Origin: Chitinophaga sp. E66
GTDB lineage: Bacteria; Bacteroidota; Bacteroidia; Chitinophagales; Chitinophagaceae
Direction: 5' to 3'
DNA length: 64,000 nt
NCBI GenBank assembly: GCA_019285755.1
Contig: CP079103.1
Coordinates: 1,240,001-1,304,000, forward strand
Numbering within the stretch: the stretch's first letter is position 1; every line of letters begins with the position of its first letter. The position numbers and the translations under genes were made by a program. The notes beneath the pieces were generated by a model. The model had not been told where the DNA came from. It saw only the letters and a program-made list of their open reading frames with translations, and made no database searches. Positions 51,811 to 64,000 of this stretch are shown piece after piece.

Positions 51811-54800
51811 CGCATCATGTCTTTCAGAACGTCTAAGCTGTTCGTGTCATCGAAATAATTCAGGTGATGCGCGCTCACCTGGACCGTCATAATGATGTAG
51901 CATTTGGCAATGTTCCGGATGCTGCTGATGCTCACGGCAATGTCGTTGGGCGTGTTCCAATAGACTAATTTCCCCACCGCCAGCTCGATCTTTTCCATAA
52001 AGCCCATGTCTTCCGCCACCTTGGCGTATTCAGCGGCGTTGCCCGCCACCACGTAGTACCGCGTGTAGATCACCTCTTGCGATTTAGACATCTTTTTAAT
52101 GAATTTGGAATCCCCGTCCATCTGCCCCAGCGTTTTGGTGAGCATGCCCATGGCCGCCACGCCTTTGTTGACGATGCCCAGGAAAGGCCCCATGCGCCGA
52201 GGAACTGCTTGCCGTAATTGCAGGCCAGCGTCAGCACGCTGTTGGTCCATTTGCGGATGTCTTCCACCTTGCCGAACGCGGAACCGCCATTAGGCGTGCC
52301 GGCCATGATGAGCAACCTCACCAGCAGGTCGCCGCCCAGGAACTCGGTCATGTAGCGGCAACGAGGCCGCCCATGGAATGGGCCAGTATGTCGATGGAGT
52401 TCTTATGGGAGATACCATTGTCCCGGAGGCGCTCCAGCAGCTTTTCGGCGATGGTCTCGATAGGGGTGTTGAGGTTCTCGTAATCGAAAGTAAGGATGCA
52501 GTCGTATTTTTGTCTTCAAGCAGCGAAGAGAGATTGGCGGCGAGAGATTTGGTATTGCCGATGATACCGTGGACGAGCAGCAGGATCTTTTCAGATCCGG
52601 CGATCTTTTCCGCAACGTCGCCTTTGCCATACACCGGCTCACCATGTTCGAATTCCAGGTAGCGCAGTTTGAAGATCTCCTTATCCCTGCGGAAGGCCAC
52701 CTTCAGCAAGCAGAACCACAACGCCCGCAGGGGCTTTTGCCCGCCGCGCGTTGCGGGTCAACGTCGCCCGGCGCGTGATGGATCATGATCCGCTGTCCGC
52801 CCTGCTCGTCCGATTCCAGAAATCCTAAAGGAACAACAACGCCGTTTTGCATGGTCACGGCGATCACGGCCTCGTCTTCCCCGACGGGCTGGCGGACGGT
52901 AAGCTCCAGCGGTTGTTCATGCAGGGAGGCTTCGTCTTTTAGTCCCGTCAGCTCCACGACCGTATGCACCGGCGCGCCGCGTGTAGGCACGGCCACGGGC
53001 AGGAAGGTGAATGCATCGCTGTCGAACAGGGATTGCAGTTCAAGCGCCGGGCTGAGGCTTTTGGCGTTGCTGCTGACGGGCGTAACGGTCACCTTCGCTT
53101 TGAACCCGGTTTGTGTGCCGATGGCGATCATGCCGTTGTCGAACGCTTTTCCCTTTTCCAGTTGTTGCCCGTTGCGCACGATGCGGATGCGGAGCGTTTG
53201 CGCGTCCCAGTCTTTGCGGAAGCTCTTTTTACTGCCGCCGATGCCTTTGGCGCGCGTGGCGTCTAATGTGACGATCTTACGAGGCAATTCACGGGATTCA
53301 TCCACGAAGTAATCCTGGAAAGGGAAGAGGGAGTAGACGAGCGTAAAAGTCTCCGTCTCTTCGTTGACGTCGTCGTTGGCGAGCATCAGGGTAAGCGGTT
53401 CTTTCGGAGGGTTGCAGAGCAGCGCGATGGGTTGCCCGTTGCGCAGAACACTGGCGTCCGTATCGGGAGATTGTTTGTTGATGGAATAAGCGGGTGAGAG
53501 GTGATAGAGCGCCACGTGGTATTCCACCTGCGACTGGTTCCGCAGTTGTATGCGGAAGGGGATCTCCGGGCGGGCATCGGTGAGGTCTACGGTGATGTCG
53601 TGGCCGGTGCAGTCTTGCCACTTGCCGGCTTCGTCCATCAGTTGCAACCCGAATTGAATGTTCTGTTGCGGGATGGCGGTAGCAGGGTTGCGCATCGCCG
53701 CCAGCGTTTCCCACTTCCCGATCTGCGCCAGCGCGCCGCCGATGTATTTGGCTGCCGCTTCGTCGGTACCGGCTACGCCATGCACCAGGTCGTTGGTGCG
53801 GCGGTCGCGGATGATGAGTTGATGCCCGGAGGCATCAAGTATGTAATCGAAATATTGACCAGGCTGGGTGTGGTAGTGGATGGATGGGTCTTCCGGCAGT
53901 AAGTCTTTCACAGTCGCTGCCGCATCGCCGGAAACGAGGATGTAAAGTGTAGGCGGTAGGTTGATGAGCGATGCGGTATACCGGACGCTGGCGTCTGCGC
54001 CGTCGGGCATGCGGAGTACGCTGCCGTCAGCCCCACGCGGGCGATGGCGGCGGTGAGGAGGGCGTGGTATCGCCGTTTTTATAAAGTTGCAGTTGCGCCC
54101 TGGCAAATGCGGCCGGGTCGGCCGGGATGCCATGCAGGGCGCCGGCGTTCACGATCCATTCGTTTTCTGTATACCGTACGATGAGCAGCGGGGCCGATGG
54201 GTCGCTGCCGGGGCGGAGGAAGAACTGGTCCGGATCGAAGCCGCCATAGGTTTTGAGTTGCGGCGTCTGCGCATTGGCATTCTTGCGGATAGCGGCGTAC
54301 ATGGATGCATGCAGCCGGGCGTAGGAGATGCCGCCGGATGCTTCCTGCAGGATGCGTGTCATCCAGGAAGAAAACACGCCCCGGGCCGTCACGTCTTCAT
54401 ACGCCAGCTCATTGCGCCCGCAGGCGGCCATGAGCAGGTGCCGGGATTTAGGGATAGCCAGGTTGCCGGCTTTGTGCATCGCCGCATAGCTCACGCCATC
54501 GGAGGAGAGATAGTCTTTCAGCTTCCGGGGAATGTCTGCGTTGCTGGTGAACCGGGAAGTCCGGAACGTTGCAGCGTCTTGAGCGACCGTGTGGCGGATC
54601 CGGAATGGCAGGAGTCGAGGATGACGACGATCTGCGCGGTGTCCGGCACGAGGGAGAGCAGCAGCGCCAGTTCCTTATCCGCCAGGTCGAAGTGCCCCGG
54701 CAGCCGGCTGTCGTACAGCACGAGCGTTTCATCCTGCCCTGGCTGTCTTCGTTAAGCGCGGCGAACTCAGGAGCGGAAGGCGCGTGGGAGCCGTGGCCGC

Positions 54801-55058
54801 TGTAATAGAACAAAACGGTGTCGCCGGCCCTGATGGCGGTGTTCTTGCACAAATGCTTTTAAAGGCATCGGTCACCGCCGCGCGCGTGGCCGCACTGTTG
54901 ACGAGGGTAAGTATATTGCCGGCAGGGTCCTGGGGGAACTGGTTGCGGAGGTAGCCGCGCATGGCATTGACGTCGTTGACGCAACCATTAAGCCCGGAAA
55001 CGCCGGAATCAGGATGATAGTCGGATACGCCCACGAGAAGGGCAAATACGGAAGACAT
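51807..55058 (-). CDS. Caspase-like protease fused to an alpha/beta hydrolase
   Basis: About 1080 residues as one protein once shifts near 54850, 54730, 54540, 54040, 52735, 52500, 52350 and 52210 are corrected. The start MSSVFALLVGVSDYHPDSGV is typical of the caspase (C14) p20 fold, with 'NGCVNDVNAMRGYL', the catalytic His in 'TVLFYYSGHGSHAP' (about 54790) and the catalytic Cys in 'IVVILDSCHSGSATR' (about 54605); then 'RHLLMAACGRNELAYE' and 'GVFSSWMTRILQ'. A central strand-rich part (about residues 330-780) includes a DUF4384-like 'LRNQSQVEYHVALYHLSPAYSINKQ'. The C-terminal ~290 residues are an alpha/beta hydrolase: oxyanion 'ILLLVHGIIGN' and nucleophile 'ILAHSMGGLVARYM'. No signal peptide, so the protein is probably cytoplasmic. 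Its stop codon overlaps that of the convergent histidine kinase. Confidence 0.8.
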
Positions 55059-55171
55059 TCGGGGTAGGTTTTTGAGGTTAGGTACCGAATGTACGGCTTT
55101 TGCCGCGATTTTGCCGGAAGGAGGGTCATTTCGTACCTTCAGGGTCTTACTGATCCTTTAAAAACCGGACT

Positions 55172-55548
55172 ATGGAACCAAAGAAATACGGCGGGCCTAC
55201 AGACCATCTCGCCAATGAGCGCACTTTTCTCGCCTGGGTGCGCACCGCCATCGGCATCATGGCGTTTGGATTCGTGGTGGTGAAATTCTCCCTGTTCGTA
55301 AAGCAACTGTCGCTCATGCTGGGTAAGGAACATGTGATCAAATCCCATGGCCTATCCGCCGTTGCGGGCATCACGCTGGTAGCCGTCGGCGCCGCCACGG
55401 TCATCTTCTCCTGGGTCCGTTACCGCAATATCGAAAAGCAACTGAACGAAGGCGGCTACGCGCATTCTTCCGGCCTGCTCACTACGCTGACCGCTTTCAT
55501 TTTCCTCGTCAGCGTGCTGCTGATCTTTACCTCGTGGAAAGCACCTGA
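55172..55548 (+). CDS. DUF202 (YidH-like) membrane protein
   Basis: About 125 residues. 'DHLANERTFLAWVRTAIGIMAFGFVVVKF' is the DUF202 hallmark. Three membrane helices: the first above, 'GLSAVAGITLVAVGAATVIFSWVRY' and 'LLTTLTAFIFLVSVLLIF'. One T added to the TTT run at 55527 lets it end FYLVEST at 55548, the expected family length; uncorrected it runs on to 55648 with unlikely sequence. Function of the family unknown. It is divergent from the caspase-hydrolase gene, with about 113 bases between starts. Confidence 0.82.
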
Positions 55549-56285
55549 AGCGCGGAAGAACGTGCTTCGAGGCACAGCCCCAGGTCGGTGGCGATCTGTT
55601 GCTGCGCCGGAAGGTTCCATTGCTTATGCGGCTGGCTGGAGTGGGTAGACAGCATGCCCAGGAAACGGCTGCCCGCCGTAACGGGCGTGGAGATCACCGA
55701 ACGGTATCCCGCTTTGGCCGCGGCCTCCAGGTGCGGGGTAAAGCTGGGGAGCTGCGTAACATCCGGCACTACCACCGGCTGGCCGGTCAGCAACGCATGG
55801 CCGCAGGCCGATGTATCGTTAGCCGTCACGATCTTGAAATGTGCGAGGAACTCGCGCTGAAATCCCCGCTGCGTAACGATGGATAATGAGCGGTGAGCGG
55901 GATTGAAGAGCTGGATGTTGCCGAAGTCGGCCCGGTCTGTTTCGATGGCCTTCTCCAGGTAATAACCTAATTCGGGGCATTCGTTGTTCAGGTGTTCCAG
56001 TTTTTCCGTTTCCGCCTCGTCGATGGCCGTACCGGCGGATTCGCTGAGCAGGGATGCGCTTTCACTGTCGGGGTGCACCCACCGTTCCCGCTTTTTGCGC
56101 AGGTGAACGGCCTGCATCACCGGTGCGCCGGGGCTGCCCGGCAGGCAGATGTTTTCAAGTGAATAGCAGTGCTGGTGAGAATTCCAGGTGACCTTGGCAC
56201 TTAGTAACAGCGGCGAGGGAAATCCTTCTAACGGATACTTGAAGCGAATGTCGAAATGGTTGAAGAGCATGACAGGGTTTTCCAA
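55527..56285 (-). CDS. GAF-domain protein
   Basis: 252 residues, intact. The N-terminal ~90 residues are not recognised. The GAF domain follows: 'YYLEKAIETDRADFGNIQLFNPAHRSLSIVTQRGFQREFLAHFKIV', 'SACGHALLTGQPVVVPDVTQLPSFTPHLEAAAKAGYRSVISTPVTAGSRFLGMLSTHSSQPHKQWNL'. It lacks an output domain, so it is a stand-alone sensor. Its 3' end overlaps the end of the convergent DUF202 gene by about 20 bases. A start five codons downstream (56270) is possible. Confidence 0.82.
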   Translation of the reverse strand: MENPVMLFNHFDIRFKYPLEGFPSPLLLSAKVTWNSHQHCYSLENICLPGSPGAPVMQAVHLRKKRERWVHPDSESASLLSESAGTAIDEAETEKLEHLNNECPELGYYLEKAIETDRADFGNIQLFNPAHRSLSIVTQRGFQREFLAHFKIVTANDTSACGHALLTGQPVVVPDVTQLPSFTPHLEAAAKAGYRSVISTPVTAGSRFLGMLSTHSSQPHKQWNLPAQQQIATDLGLCLEARSSALQVLSTR

Positions 56286-56323
56286 TTTCCAACAAATTAG
56301 TCGCTTTAACCCGCATTTCCAAA

Positions 56324-56353
56324 CAGCAAAGCCGCGCGCCCGCGGCTTTGCTG
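56324..56353. terminator. Terminator between GAF and FAH genes
   Basis: Perfect 13-base stem, CAGCAAAGCCGCG with CGCGGCTTTGCTG, loop CGCC. It lies 13 bases after the FAH stop on the minus strand. The T run is short on both sides. Confidence 0.75.
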
Positions 56354-56365
56354 TTTATAAGTTGG

Positions 56366-57219
56366 CTAACGAAGCGTCTGCACTTCGTTGATGAGCGTTC
56401 CGATATGGTCGATGCTGATCTCCACGCGGTCGTTATCGGCCAGCGTGAAGCTGTTGTCCGGCACGAGGCAGGTGCCGGTCATGAGGAAGCAGCCGTCCGG
56501 GAAGGCGCATCCCGGAAAAGAAATCCCACCAGCTCCGCATGCCCCCGTTTCATTTGCGAGATGGCGATGCTGTCGTTGTATTGGATCACCCCGTCCCGGT
56601 AGATCGACATGTGGATCATGGTATCCGGCGGAATGGGCGTTTCCGTCACGAGCAGGCAGGGGCCCAGGCCGGCGCATTTCTCATAGACCTTCGCCTGCGG
56701 GAGGTAGAGCGGGTTTCCCCTTCGATACTGCGGGAGCTCATGTCGTTGCCGATCGTATAGCCTTCGATGGTGCCGTATGCGGATACGAACAGCGTCAGTT
56801 CCGGTTCCGGCACGTCCCACTTCGAATCCGGCCGGATGTACACTACCTGCCGGTGGCCAGACGCGCTGCGGCGTTGCCTTGAAGAACAGCTCCGGTCTTT
56901 CCGCCACATACACTTTATCATAAAACGTGGCGCCGCCGGCGTCTTCGGATTCTTCCATCCGGGCGGTGCGGCTGCGGAAATAGGTAACGCCCGCGGCCCA
57001 GACTTCCTGCGTGCCGATGGGCGCCAGCAGGCCGGAAGCGATGGTCTGGCCGGCGGTGTGCTGGTCCAGTTCTTCCATGCCGGCGATGTCTGCGACAACC
57101 GCCGCATAGAGGCCCTTGCGGTTCACGAATTCGTTCCAGCTGCTGCCGGTCGCATAAAAGCGGTCTTCGTGCTGAACGATGATGCAGTTGGATGTTTTAT
57201 AGATTCTTACTAAGTTCAT
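56366..57219 (-). CDS. FAH-family enzyme, probable 2-keto-3-deoxy-sugar-acid dehydratase or hydrolase
   Basis: About 284 residues, shifts near 56860, 56720 and 56520. It begins [19 protein letters not shown]. The FAH core shows '[44 protein letters not shown]', with the metal-ligand Glu residues in '[15 protein letters not shown]' and '[39 protein letters not shown]', and the end '[38 protein letters not shown]'. In known pathways FAH-fold enzymes act as 2-keto-3-deoxy-pentonate dehydratases (XylX and KdaD types) or as diketo-acid hydrolases. Its place as the last gene of a sugar-oxidation operon fits the first role best. Confidence 0.82.
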
Positions 57220-57226
57220 GTCTACA

Positions 57227-58449
57227 TTATTTTTGTTGGAGGAATTGCCGCACGGTATCTACCGGCAGTTGCCATAATTGGGTGGCCAGCGCCTGCAGCG
57301 CGGCCGCGTCGCCTTCGAAGTGCATGGTCGTCTGCCGGTACCTGCGCGACTCGCCGGGCTTCAGCGCCACGGCGTCTGAAGAGGATTCCACTTCATAGAA
57401 AGGCCCCATCTGGGTGCCGTCTTCCAGCGGGCCGTCGTTATAACAGTTCACCGCATCGCCTTTGTAAGTTTCCTTTTGATCTTCCCATTTCGAATTGACG
57501 TATTTACCCGCCGGTGCGATGTCGTAGAGCAGCACCGTGATGGAACCGTTGGCCAGGTCGATGCTGCCGGCGCCCGCTTTGGCGATGCCGGGCGCAATGC
57601 CCAGTTTGCCCCGCGCTTTACCGTCGGCCCGGAAGAGCAGCAGGCTGTCGTGGATCTGCAGGTTGCGGGCGGGGATCTTTCCGAAGTAATCGTCGGTGAT
57701 CTGGCTGCGGGCCTCTTTACCGGCCACGAAGGGCGTAACCACGGCCGTCTGGCCGGATGGTTTAAACATGCCGAGAAGCCAGATGCTGGGGAGGCCGGTG
57801 CTTTCCTGCCAGGCGCTGTCGCCCGCGTTGGTGATGGAATTATCGGTCTCGTAAGCAACGCTGCGCAGCCCCTCCGGCAGGGCGAATCCCAGCCTTTCGC
57901 CGGTAGCCTTCCGGTCGAGCAGGCGCACGGTGCGCTCCACGCCCAGGTGGAACGTGTAGCCGGCATGGTTCTGTATGCTGCCGGCAAAGGCGTAAGACAC
58001 TTCCGCGGGCGACTGCGACTTCACTTCCCAGTGCGCCGTATCGATCATGCCGGGCGTTTGCCAGTGGTCGAATGCGTAGGGTTTGCCCGGAGGGAAGAAC
58101 AGGGCGTATTGCCCGCCTTCCGGACCCATCCAGAAACGCTCTTCGCCGCCAAAGGCGTTGATGTGCGGCGTGAATTTCCCGGAAGCGATGAGGTCGTAAT
58201 TGATCCAGCCGAAGCTGTTGCCCGTATCGCCGGAGGCCGAGCTGGTCATCACGCGGGCCTGGTAATCGCCCGTAACGAGCACGCGGCTGCTGTCGCCCGG
58301 GAGCTGCAGCACCACTACGTTCCGGAGGTGTTGCTGCAGGAACGCCACGTCTTCCCGAAGTTGGCGGGTTTGCCGGATTGCGGCGCCGGGGCGGGCTGGC
58401 AGCCTGCGATCCCGGCGGTTAATAAACATGCCATGAGGTATGGTTTCAT
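57227..58449 (-). CDS. DUF6786 lipoprotein
   Basis: About 406 residues after correcting one G run near 58360. The start [20 protein letters not shown] has a lipobox (IAGC). The rest is a galactose-mutarotase-like beta sandwich: '[39 protein letters not shown]', '[23 protein letters not shown]', '[10 protein letters not shown]', '[35 protein letters not shown]'. DUF6786 proteins in Bacteroidota cluster with sugar genes; a role in sugar anomer handling is guessed from the fold. Eight bases separate it from the FAH gene. Confidence 0.78.
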
Positions 58450-58479
58450 ATCGTTGGATTAAAGTCTTCGGATGAGGGG

Positions 58480-60081
58480 TCAGAGCGATACGCCCCGTTT
58501 CCAGGGGATGAAGTCGTCCTGTTCCAGTACTTGCGCTTTAGCGGTATATTCCCCGCTGGCGGAGGCGATGAGCAGTTCCATGATGCGGTCGGCCGATTGG
58601 TCGAGCGTTTCTTCTCCGCTGATGACGGGGCCGGTATCGAGGTCGATGATGTCTGGCATCTTCGCCGCCAGGCGCGAGTTGGTAGACAGCTTCAATACGG
58701 GCGTCACGGGGTTGCCGGTGGGCGTGCCGAGCCCTGTGGTGAACAGCACAACGTTGGCGCCCGCGCCTACTTCCGCCGTGGTGGATTCCACGTCGCTGCC
58801 CGGGGTGCAGAGTAATGCCAGCCCGGGGCGTTGAACCCATCCCGGGTAGTCGATCACGTCGGTGACGGGAGAGGAGCCGCCTTTGCGCGCGGCGCCGGCT
58901 GATTTGATAGCGTCGGTGATGAGGCCGTCGCGGATGTTGCCGGCGGAAGGATTGGAATCGAATCCCGAGCCTACGGCTTCCGCCCTGCTGGCGTATGTCT
59001 TCATGAGGCCGGTGTATTTCTCCGCCAGTTCGGTGCTCACGCAGCGGTCGCTCAGTTCCTGCTCTACGCCGCACAGCTCCGGGAACTCGGACAGGATCAC
59101 CGATCCCCAGGGCCACGATCCGGTCGGCCACTTTACCCACGGCCGGGTTGGCGGAGATGCCGGAGAACCCGTCGCTCCCGCCGCACTCCATGCCTACGAT
59201 GAGCTTGCTCAGCGGCGCGGGTTTACGTTCCTGCCGGTTGGCATTGGCGAGGCCCTCGAAAGTCTGCCGCATGGCTTGTTCCATGAGCGCTTTTTCCGTG
59301 CCTTCCTGTTGTTGCTCGAGGATGACGAGCGGACGGTCGTACCCCGGCGAGCGCTTTTCGATCTCCTCGCGCAGCATGGCGATCTGCGCGTTCTGGCAGC
59401 CCAGGCTCAGCACCGTGGCGCCGGCTACGTTGGGGTGCGTGATATAACCTGCCAGCAGTCCGCAGAGCGCGCGGGTATCGTCTTTCGTGCCGCCGCAGCC
59501 CATAGTGTGCGTCAATAGTTTGATGCCGGTGATGTTCGGGAAGGGGCGGGGCGTAGCGGCGGAATGGTCTCCTTGTCCTACGCCATGATCGAGCATTGTT
59601 CGGAGCATGGCTTCGTAAGGATTGCCTTTGTGGTATCCAGGCCTTTGACGAGCGTTTCATGAAGCAGCTGTACGTTGCGGTTCTCGCAGAACACCAGCGG
59701 CAGGATGACCCAGTAATTGCCGGTGCCCACGCGGCCGTCTGTACGATGATAACCCAGGAAGCTGCGGTCTTTCCAGGCGGAAACATCGGGTTGGTCCCAT
59801 TGCGTTTTCCGTTCGGCGCGCACACCAAAACTGCCCGATGCGTGGCGCACGTTGGCGGTGGTGATGAGCTCGCCGGCCGGGAGGTCTTCGTTGGCATGCC
59901 CCACGAGCACGCCGTACATGATGATCTCGCCGCCTTTGGGAATGAAAGTGGTCGTAAGCTTGTGTTTGGCCTGCACGTCGCGCAGGGCGGTAACGTTGCC
60001 TGCGGCGGCGCCTTGCGGCACGTCCTGCAGCGCAACGAGGACATTATCTTCCGGATGGATCTGGAGTATTTGCTGTGGCAT
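58480..60081 (-). CDS. UxaA-family sugar-acid dehydratase (altronate dehydratase-like)
   Basis: About 533 residues, shifts near 59620 and 59105. N-terminal SAF domain: '[21 protein letters not shown]', '[28 protein letters not shown]'. Core: '[28 protein letters not shown]', '[21 protein letters not shown]', '[18 protein letters not shown]', '[27 protein letters not shown]', '[17 protein letters not shown]', '[28 protein letters not shown]'. The conserved Cys/His set of the iron-dependent altronate/galactarate dehydratases is present. It should dehydrate an aldonate to a 2-keto-3-deoxy acid. With an SDR and an FAH enzyme in the operon, the substrate may be a pentonate or a 6-deoxy-aldonate. 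Confidence 0.87.
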
Positions 60082-60087
60082 GATGGT

Positions 60088-60879
<792 letters not shown>

Positions 60880-60916
60880 AACGTGTGGTATAAGGTGTAA
60901 TGAAAAGGTATGCAGA

Positions 60917-62460
<1,544 letters not shown>

Positions 62461-62479
62461 CGTATGAATTTTATTACGG

Positions 62480-63615
62480 TCAGTTAACTTCCAGCTGGTC
62501 TTTCGCCTGCAGTTTCGGGAACGGCGCATGCGGCTCGCGCTGGTACCAGAACACCACGGCGCTGATGTCAGACTGCTGCGGCAGGTAACGCCCGCCGCTG
62601 CGCCAGCCCAGGTCCTGGATGGTGATCTTCAGATCCTTGTCGAACCGGATAGGATCCATGATATGCCAGCGGTACAGTCCGAAGCGCTGCTGGGATTTGT
62701 ACAGCCCGTCGGGCCGGATCACTGGTGCAGCCCCGCATACGGCGTGGTGAATTCCTGGTATTTTCCCTTGTTGTCGAAATTGTAGGAGCCGCAGAAATAA
62801 TCTTCGGTGCCGGTGCCGCAGATGGTAGGGTACTTGTTATCCCCGTCCATAAAGAACTTGATCTCGCCTTCTCCCCACCATCCGTTGTTATTCACGCCCC
62901 AGGCCATGTAGGCGCCTACATAATGCCCTTTGCCTTTAACGCCGTCTATGAGCGTAAACTCAGCATCTTTCACGGGATTGTTGCGGCGGAACTGCGCATG
63001 GAAATACGCCGCGTCGTCGGGCACCTGTGTGAGGGTATAATCCACCTGGTAGTAGAGGGTCATCCTTTCGGTGTTGATGTTCTCCATGGTGATCTTGCAT
63101 TTCTTGCGGAAGGGCATCGTCCAGTAGCAGTTGAAAGCGCTGCCGGGGTTGACGGTCACCGCCAGGCTGCTCAGTTGCGCATATTCTCCCCATCCCATGC
63201 CGAAGAAGTCGCCTACGGGCACTTCCACGCTGGGCGTGGTTTCATCGTCCCAATAAAAGCGGAGGATGGAGTAGCGCCAGTTGCCGGTGGGCGTCATCCA
63301 GATGTGCTGGATAGCGCCGGAGCCATTTATCTCCGCGAGGGTGAAGGTTTGTCCGGGCTCTATATGAACGTAAGGGTTTACCTTCCAGCCCTGTCCGAGG
63401 TCGCGGGCGGCGTTGCGGGCATTGCCCTGTTCGAGGGTGGCCATGCCGCCCTTGCCGGGCTCGCCGGTAAAGTTCTCAGGAGAAATGGATCTGGATTTGG
63501 CGTCTGACAGGCGATGGAGGTTGCCCATATTCATATCGAGCCCGTTAAAGGGCTGCTGGGCGACCGACGAGAGGGCCATACAGGCGCAAAAGGAGAGAAG
63601 GAGCAGTGTTTTCAT
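62480..63615 (-). CDS. DUF2961 / GH172-family glycoside hydrolase-like protein
   Basis: About 378 residues with one shift near 62722. Signal peptide MKTLLLLSFCACMALSSVAQ, so exported. The family pattern is clear: 'KSRSISPENFTGEPGKGGMA', 'GSGAIQHIWMTPTGNWRYSILRFYWDDETTPSVEVPVGDFFGMGWG', 'GEIKFFMDGDNKYPTICGTGTEDYFCGSYNFD' and 'LYRWHIMDPIRFDKDLKITIQDLGWRSGGRY'. GH172 includes difructose-anhydride enzymes and D-arabinofuranosidases. Here it would free a furanose sugar that the rest of the operon oxidises. Its start overlaps the stop of the LacI gene (ATGA), so the two are translationally coupled. Confidence 0.88.
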
Positions 63616-64000
63616 AAAGTGTGGTGTTTGAAGGGTTTGGCGAGGCATATAGTTGTGGAATTATTACGGGGCGGGGCGCTGGATCGGCGGACGACCAGCT
63701 CGGCATCGATGCGGATGTCTTCCGGAGGGCGGGTGTTATCCTGATCTGTTCCAGCAGGAGGCGGACGGCCGCTTTGCCCATTTCCTGGATGGGCTGGCGT
63801 ATGAAGGTGACGGGCGCGTGGAAGAGGTCGAAGGCTTCGCTTTCGTCGAAGCTGACGATGGCCAGCTGCTCCGGTACCCGGATCCCTTTTTCGATGATAT
63901 ACCGCAACCCTTCGATGGCGAGGCTGTTGGTGGCGAAGAACAGCGCGTCGGCCGGTTGTTTGCCGCCGGTCAGCTGATCGATGGCCTTGCGGATGTCTTC
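63612..64000 (-). CDS. LacI-family transcriptional regulator, 5' part outside the window
   Basis: Only the last ~129 residues are present; the gene begins beyond 64000. It reads 'DIRKAIDQLTGGKQPADALFFATNSLAIEGLRYIIEKGIRVPEQLAIVSFDESEAFDLFHAPVTFIRQPIQEMGKAAVRLLLEQI', the C-terminal lobe of the periplasmic-binding-like sensor domain. A shift near 63740 gives the ending 'RIDAELVVRRSSAP'. The terminal TGA overlaps the ATG of the GH172 gene. It is the likely sugar-responsive regulator of the whole downstream operon. Confidence 0.85.
   Translation of the reverse strand, partial: RHPQGHRSADRRQTTGRRAVLRHQQPRHRRVAVYHRKRDPGTGAAGHRQLRRKRSLRPLPRARHLHTPAHPGNGQSGRPPPAGTDQDNTRPPEDIRIDAELVVRRSSAPPRNNSTTICLAKPFKHHTL

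Noticed and set aside
51807..55058. Annotating separate lipase, hypothetical and caspase genes
   Set aside because: The frames join without internal stop/start pairs or RBS at the joints; corrected reading is one protein. Kept as a single gene with the alternative stated.
57476..58462. 328-codon plus-strand frame over DUF6786
   Set aside because: Shadow of the minus-strand lipoprotein gene; His/Val/Gly-rich with no motif.

Overview
The window comes from a Bacteroidota chromosome, most likely a Chitinophaga-like member of the Chitinophagaceae. Support for this: SusC/SusD outer-membrane pairs, FecI/FecR with STN-domain TonB receptors, DUF4249 lipoproteins, DUF6520 and DUF6786 proteins, and a promoter of the Bacteroidota form TTTG-N19-TAnnTTTG (24547-24577). 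No rRNA, tRNA or CRISPR array was seen. Most of the window is GC-rich. The stretch from about 36.7 to 49.3 kb is clearly AT-rich and carries insertion-sequence material.

Almost every gene longer than about 200 codons is broken by one or more single-base frameshifts, and many of these sit in short homopolymers. On either side of each break the protein continues with full family motifs, so I treat the breaks as probable sequencing or assembly errors. I give each gene as one reconstructed span.

Layout: 0-10.7 kb holds YceI, an LTA-synthase-type sulfatase (-), a DEAD-box helicase, a B12-binding radical SAM enzyme (-), a TonB receptor and an SF1 helicase (-). 10.7-19.5 kb is an iron-type sensing locus: FecI sigma, FecR anti-sigma, then two tandem copies of an STN-TonB receptor plus DUF4249 lipoprotein. 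19.5-24.3 kb (-) is a SusC/SusD uptake pair. 24.6-29.1 kb is a MarR-controlled tripartite efflux operon (TolC, EmrA, EmrB types). 29.2-36.7 kb holds a sugar isomerase-like protein, small Bacteroidota hypothetical proteins, two short tandem repeat arrays, a Crp/Fnr regulator followed by two related copies without an HTH, and a lipoprotein with a permuted papain-like domain.

The AT-rich island (36.7-49.3 kb) has a MauE-like membrane protein, a secreted eight-cysteine DUF6520 protein and a membrane-anchored protein; then a decayed IS256-type transposase, a second IS256-type element, two thioredoxin-fold proteins (-) and a divergent STN-SusC/SusD pair. From 49.9 kb the GC-rich background resumes: a multi-PAS histidine kinase, a very large protein joining a caspase-like protease to an alpha/beta hydrolase (-), DUF202, and a GAF protein. 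The last 7.6 kb (-) is one sugar operon, read from right to left: LacI regulator, GH172/DUF2961 enzyme, aldehyde dehydrogenase, SDR, UxaA-type dehydratase, DUF6786, FAH-family enzyme. Together these fit oxidative, non-phosphorylating breakdown of a pentose or deoxy-sugar to 2-oxoglutarate or pyruvate-level products.
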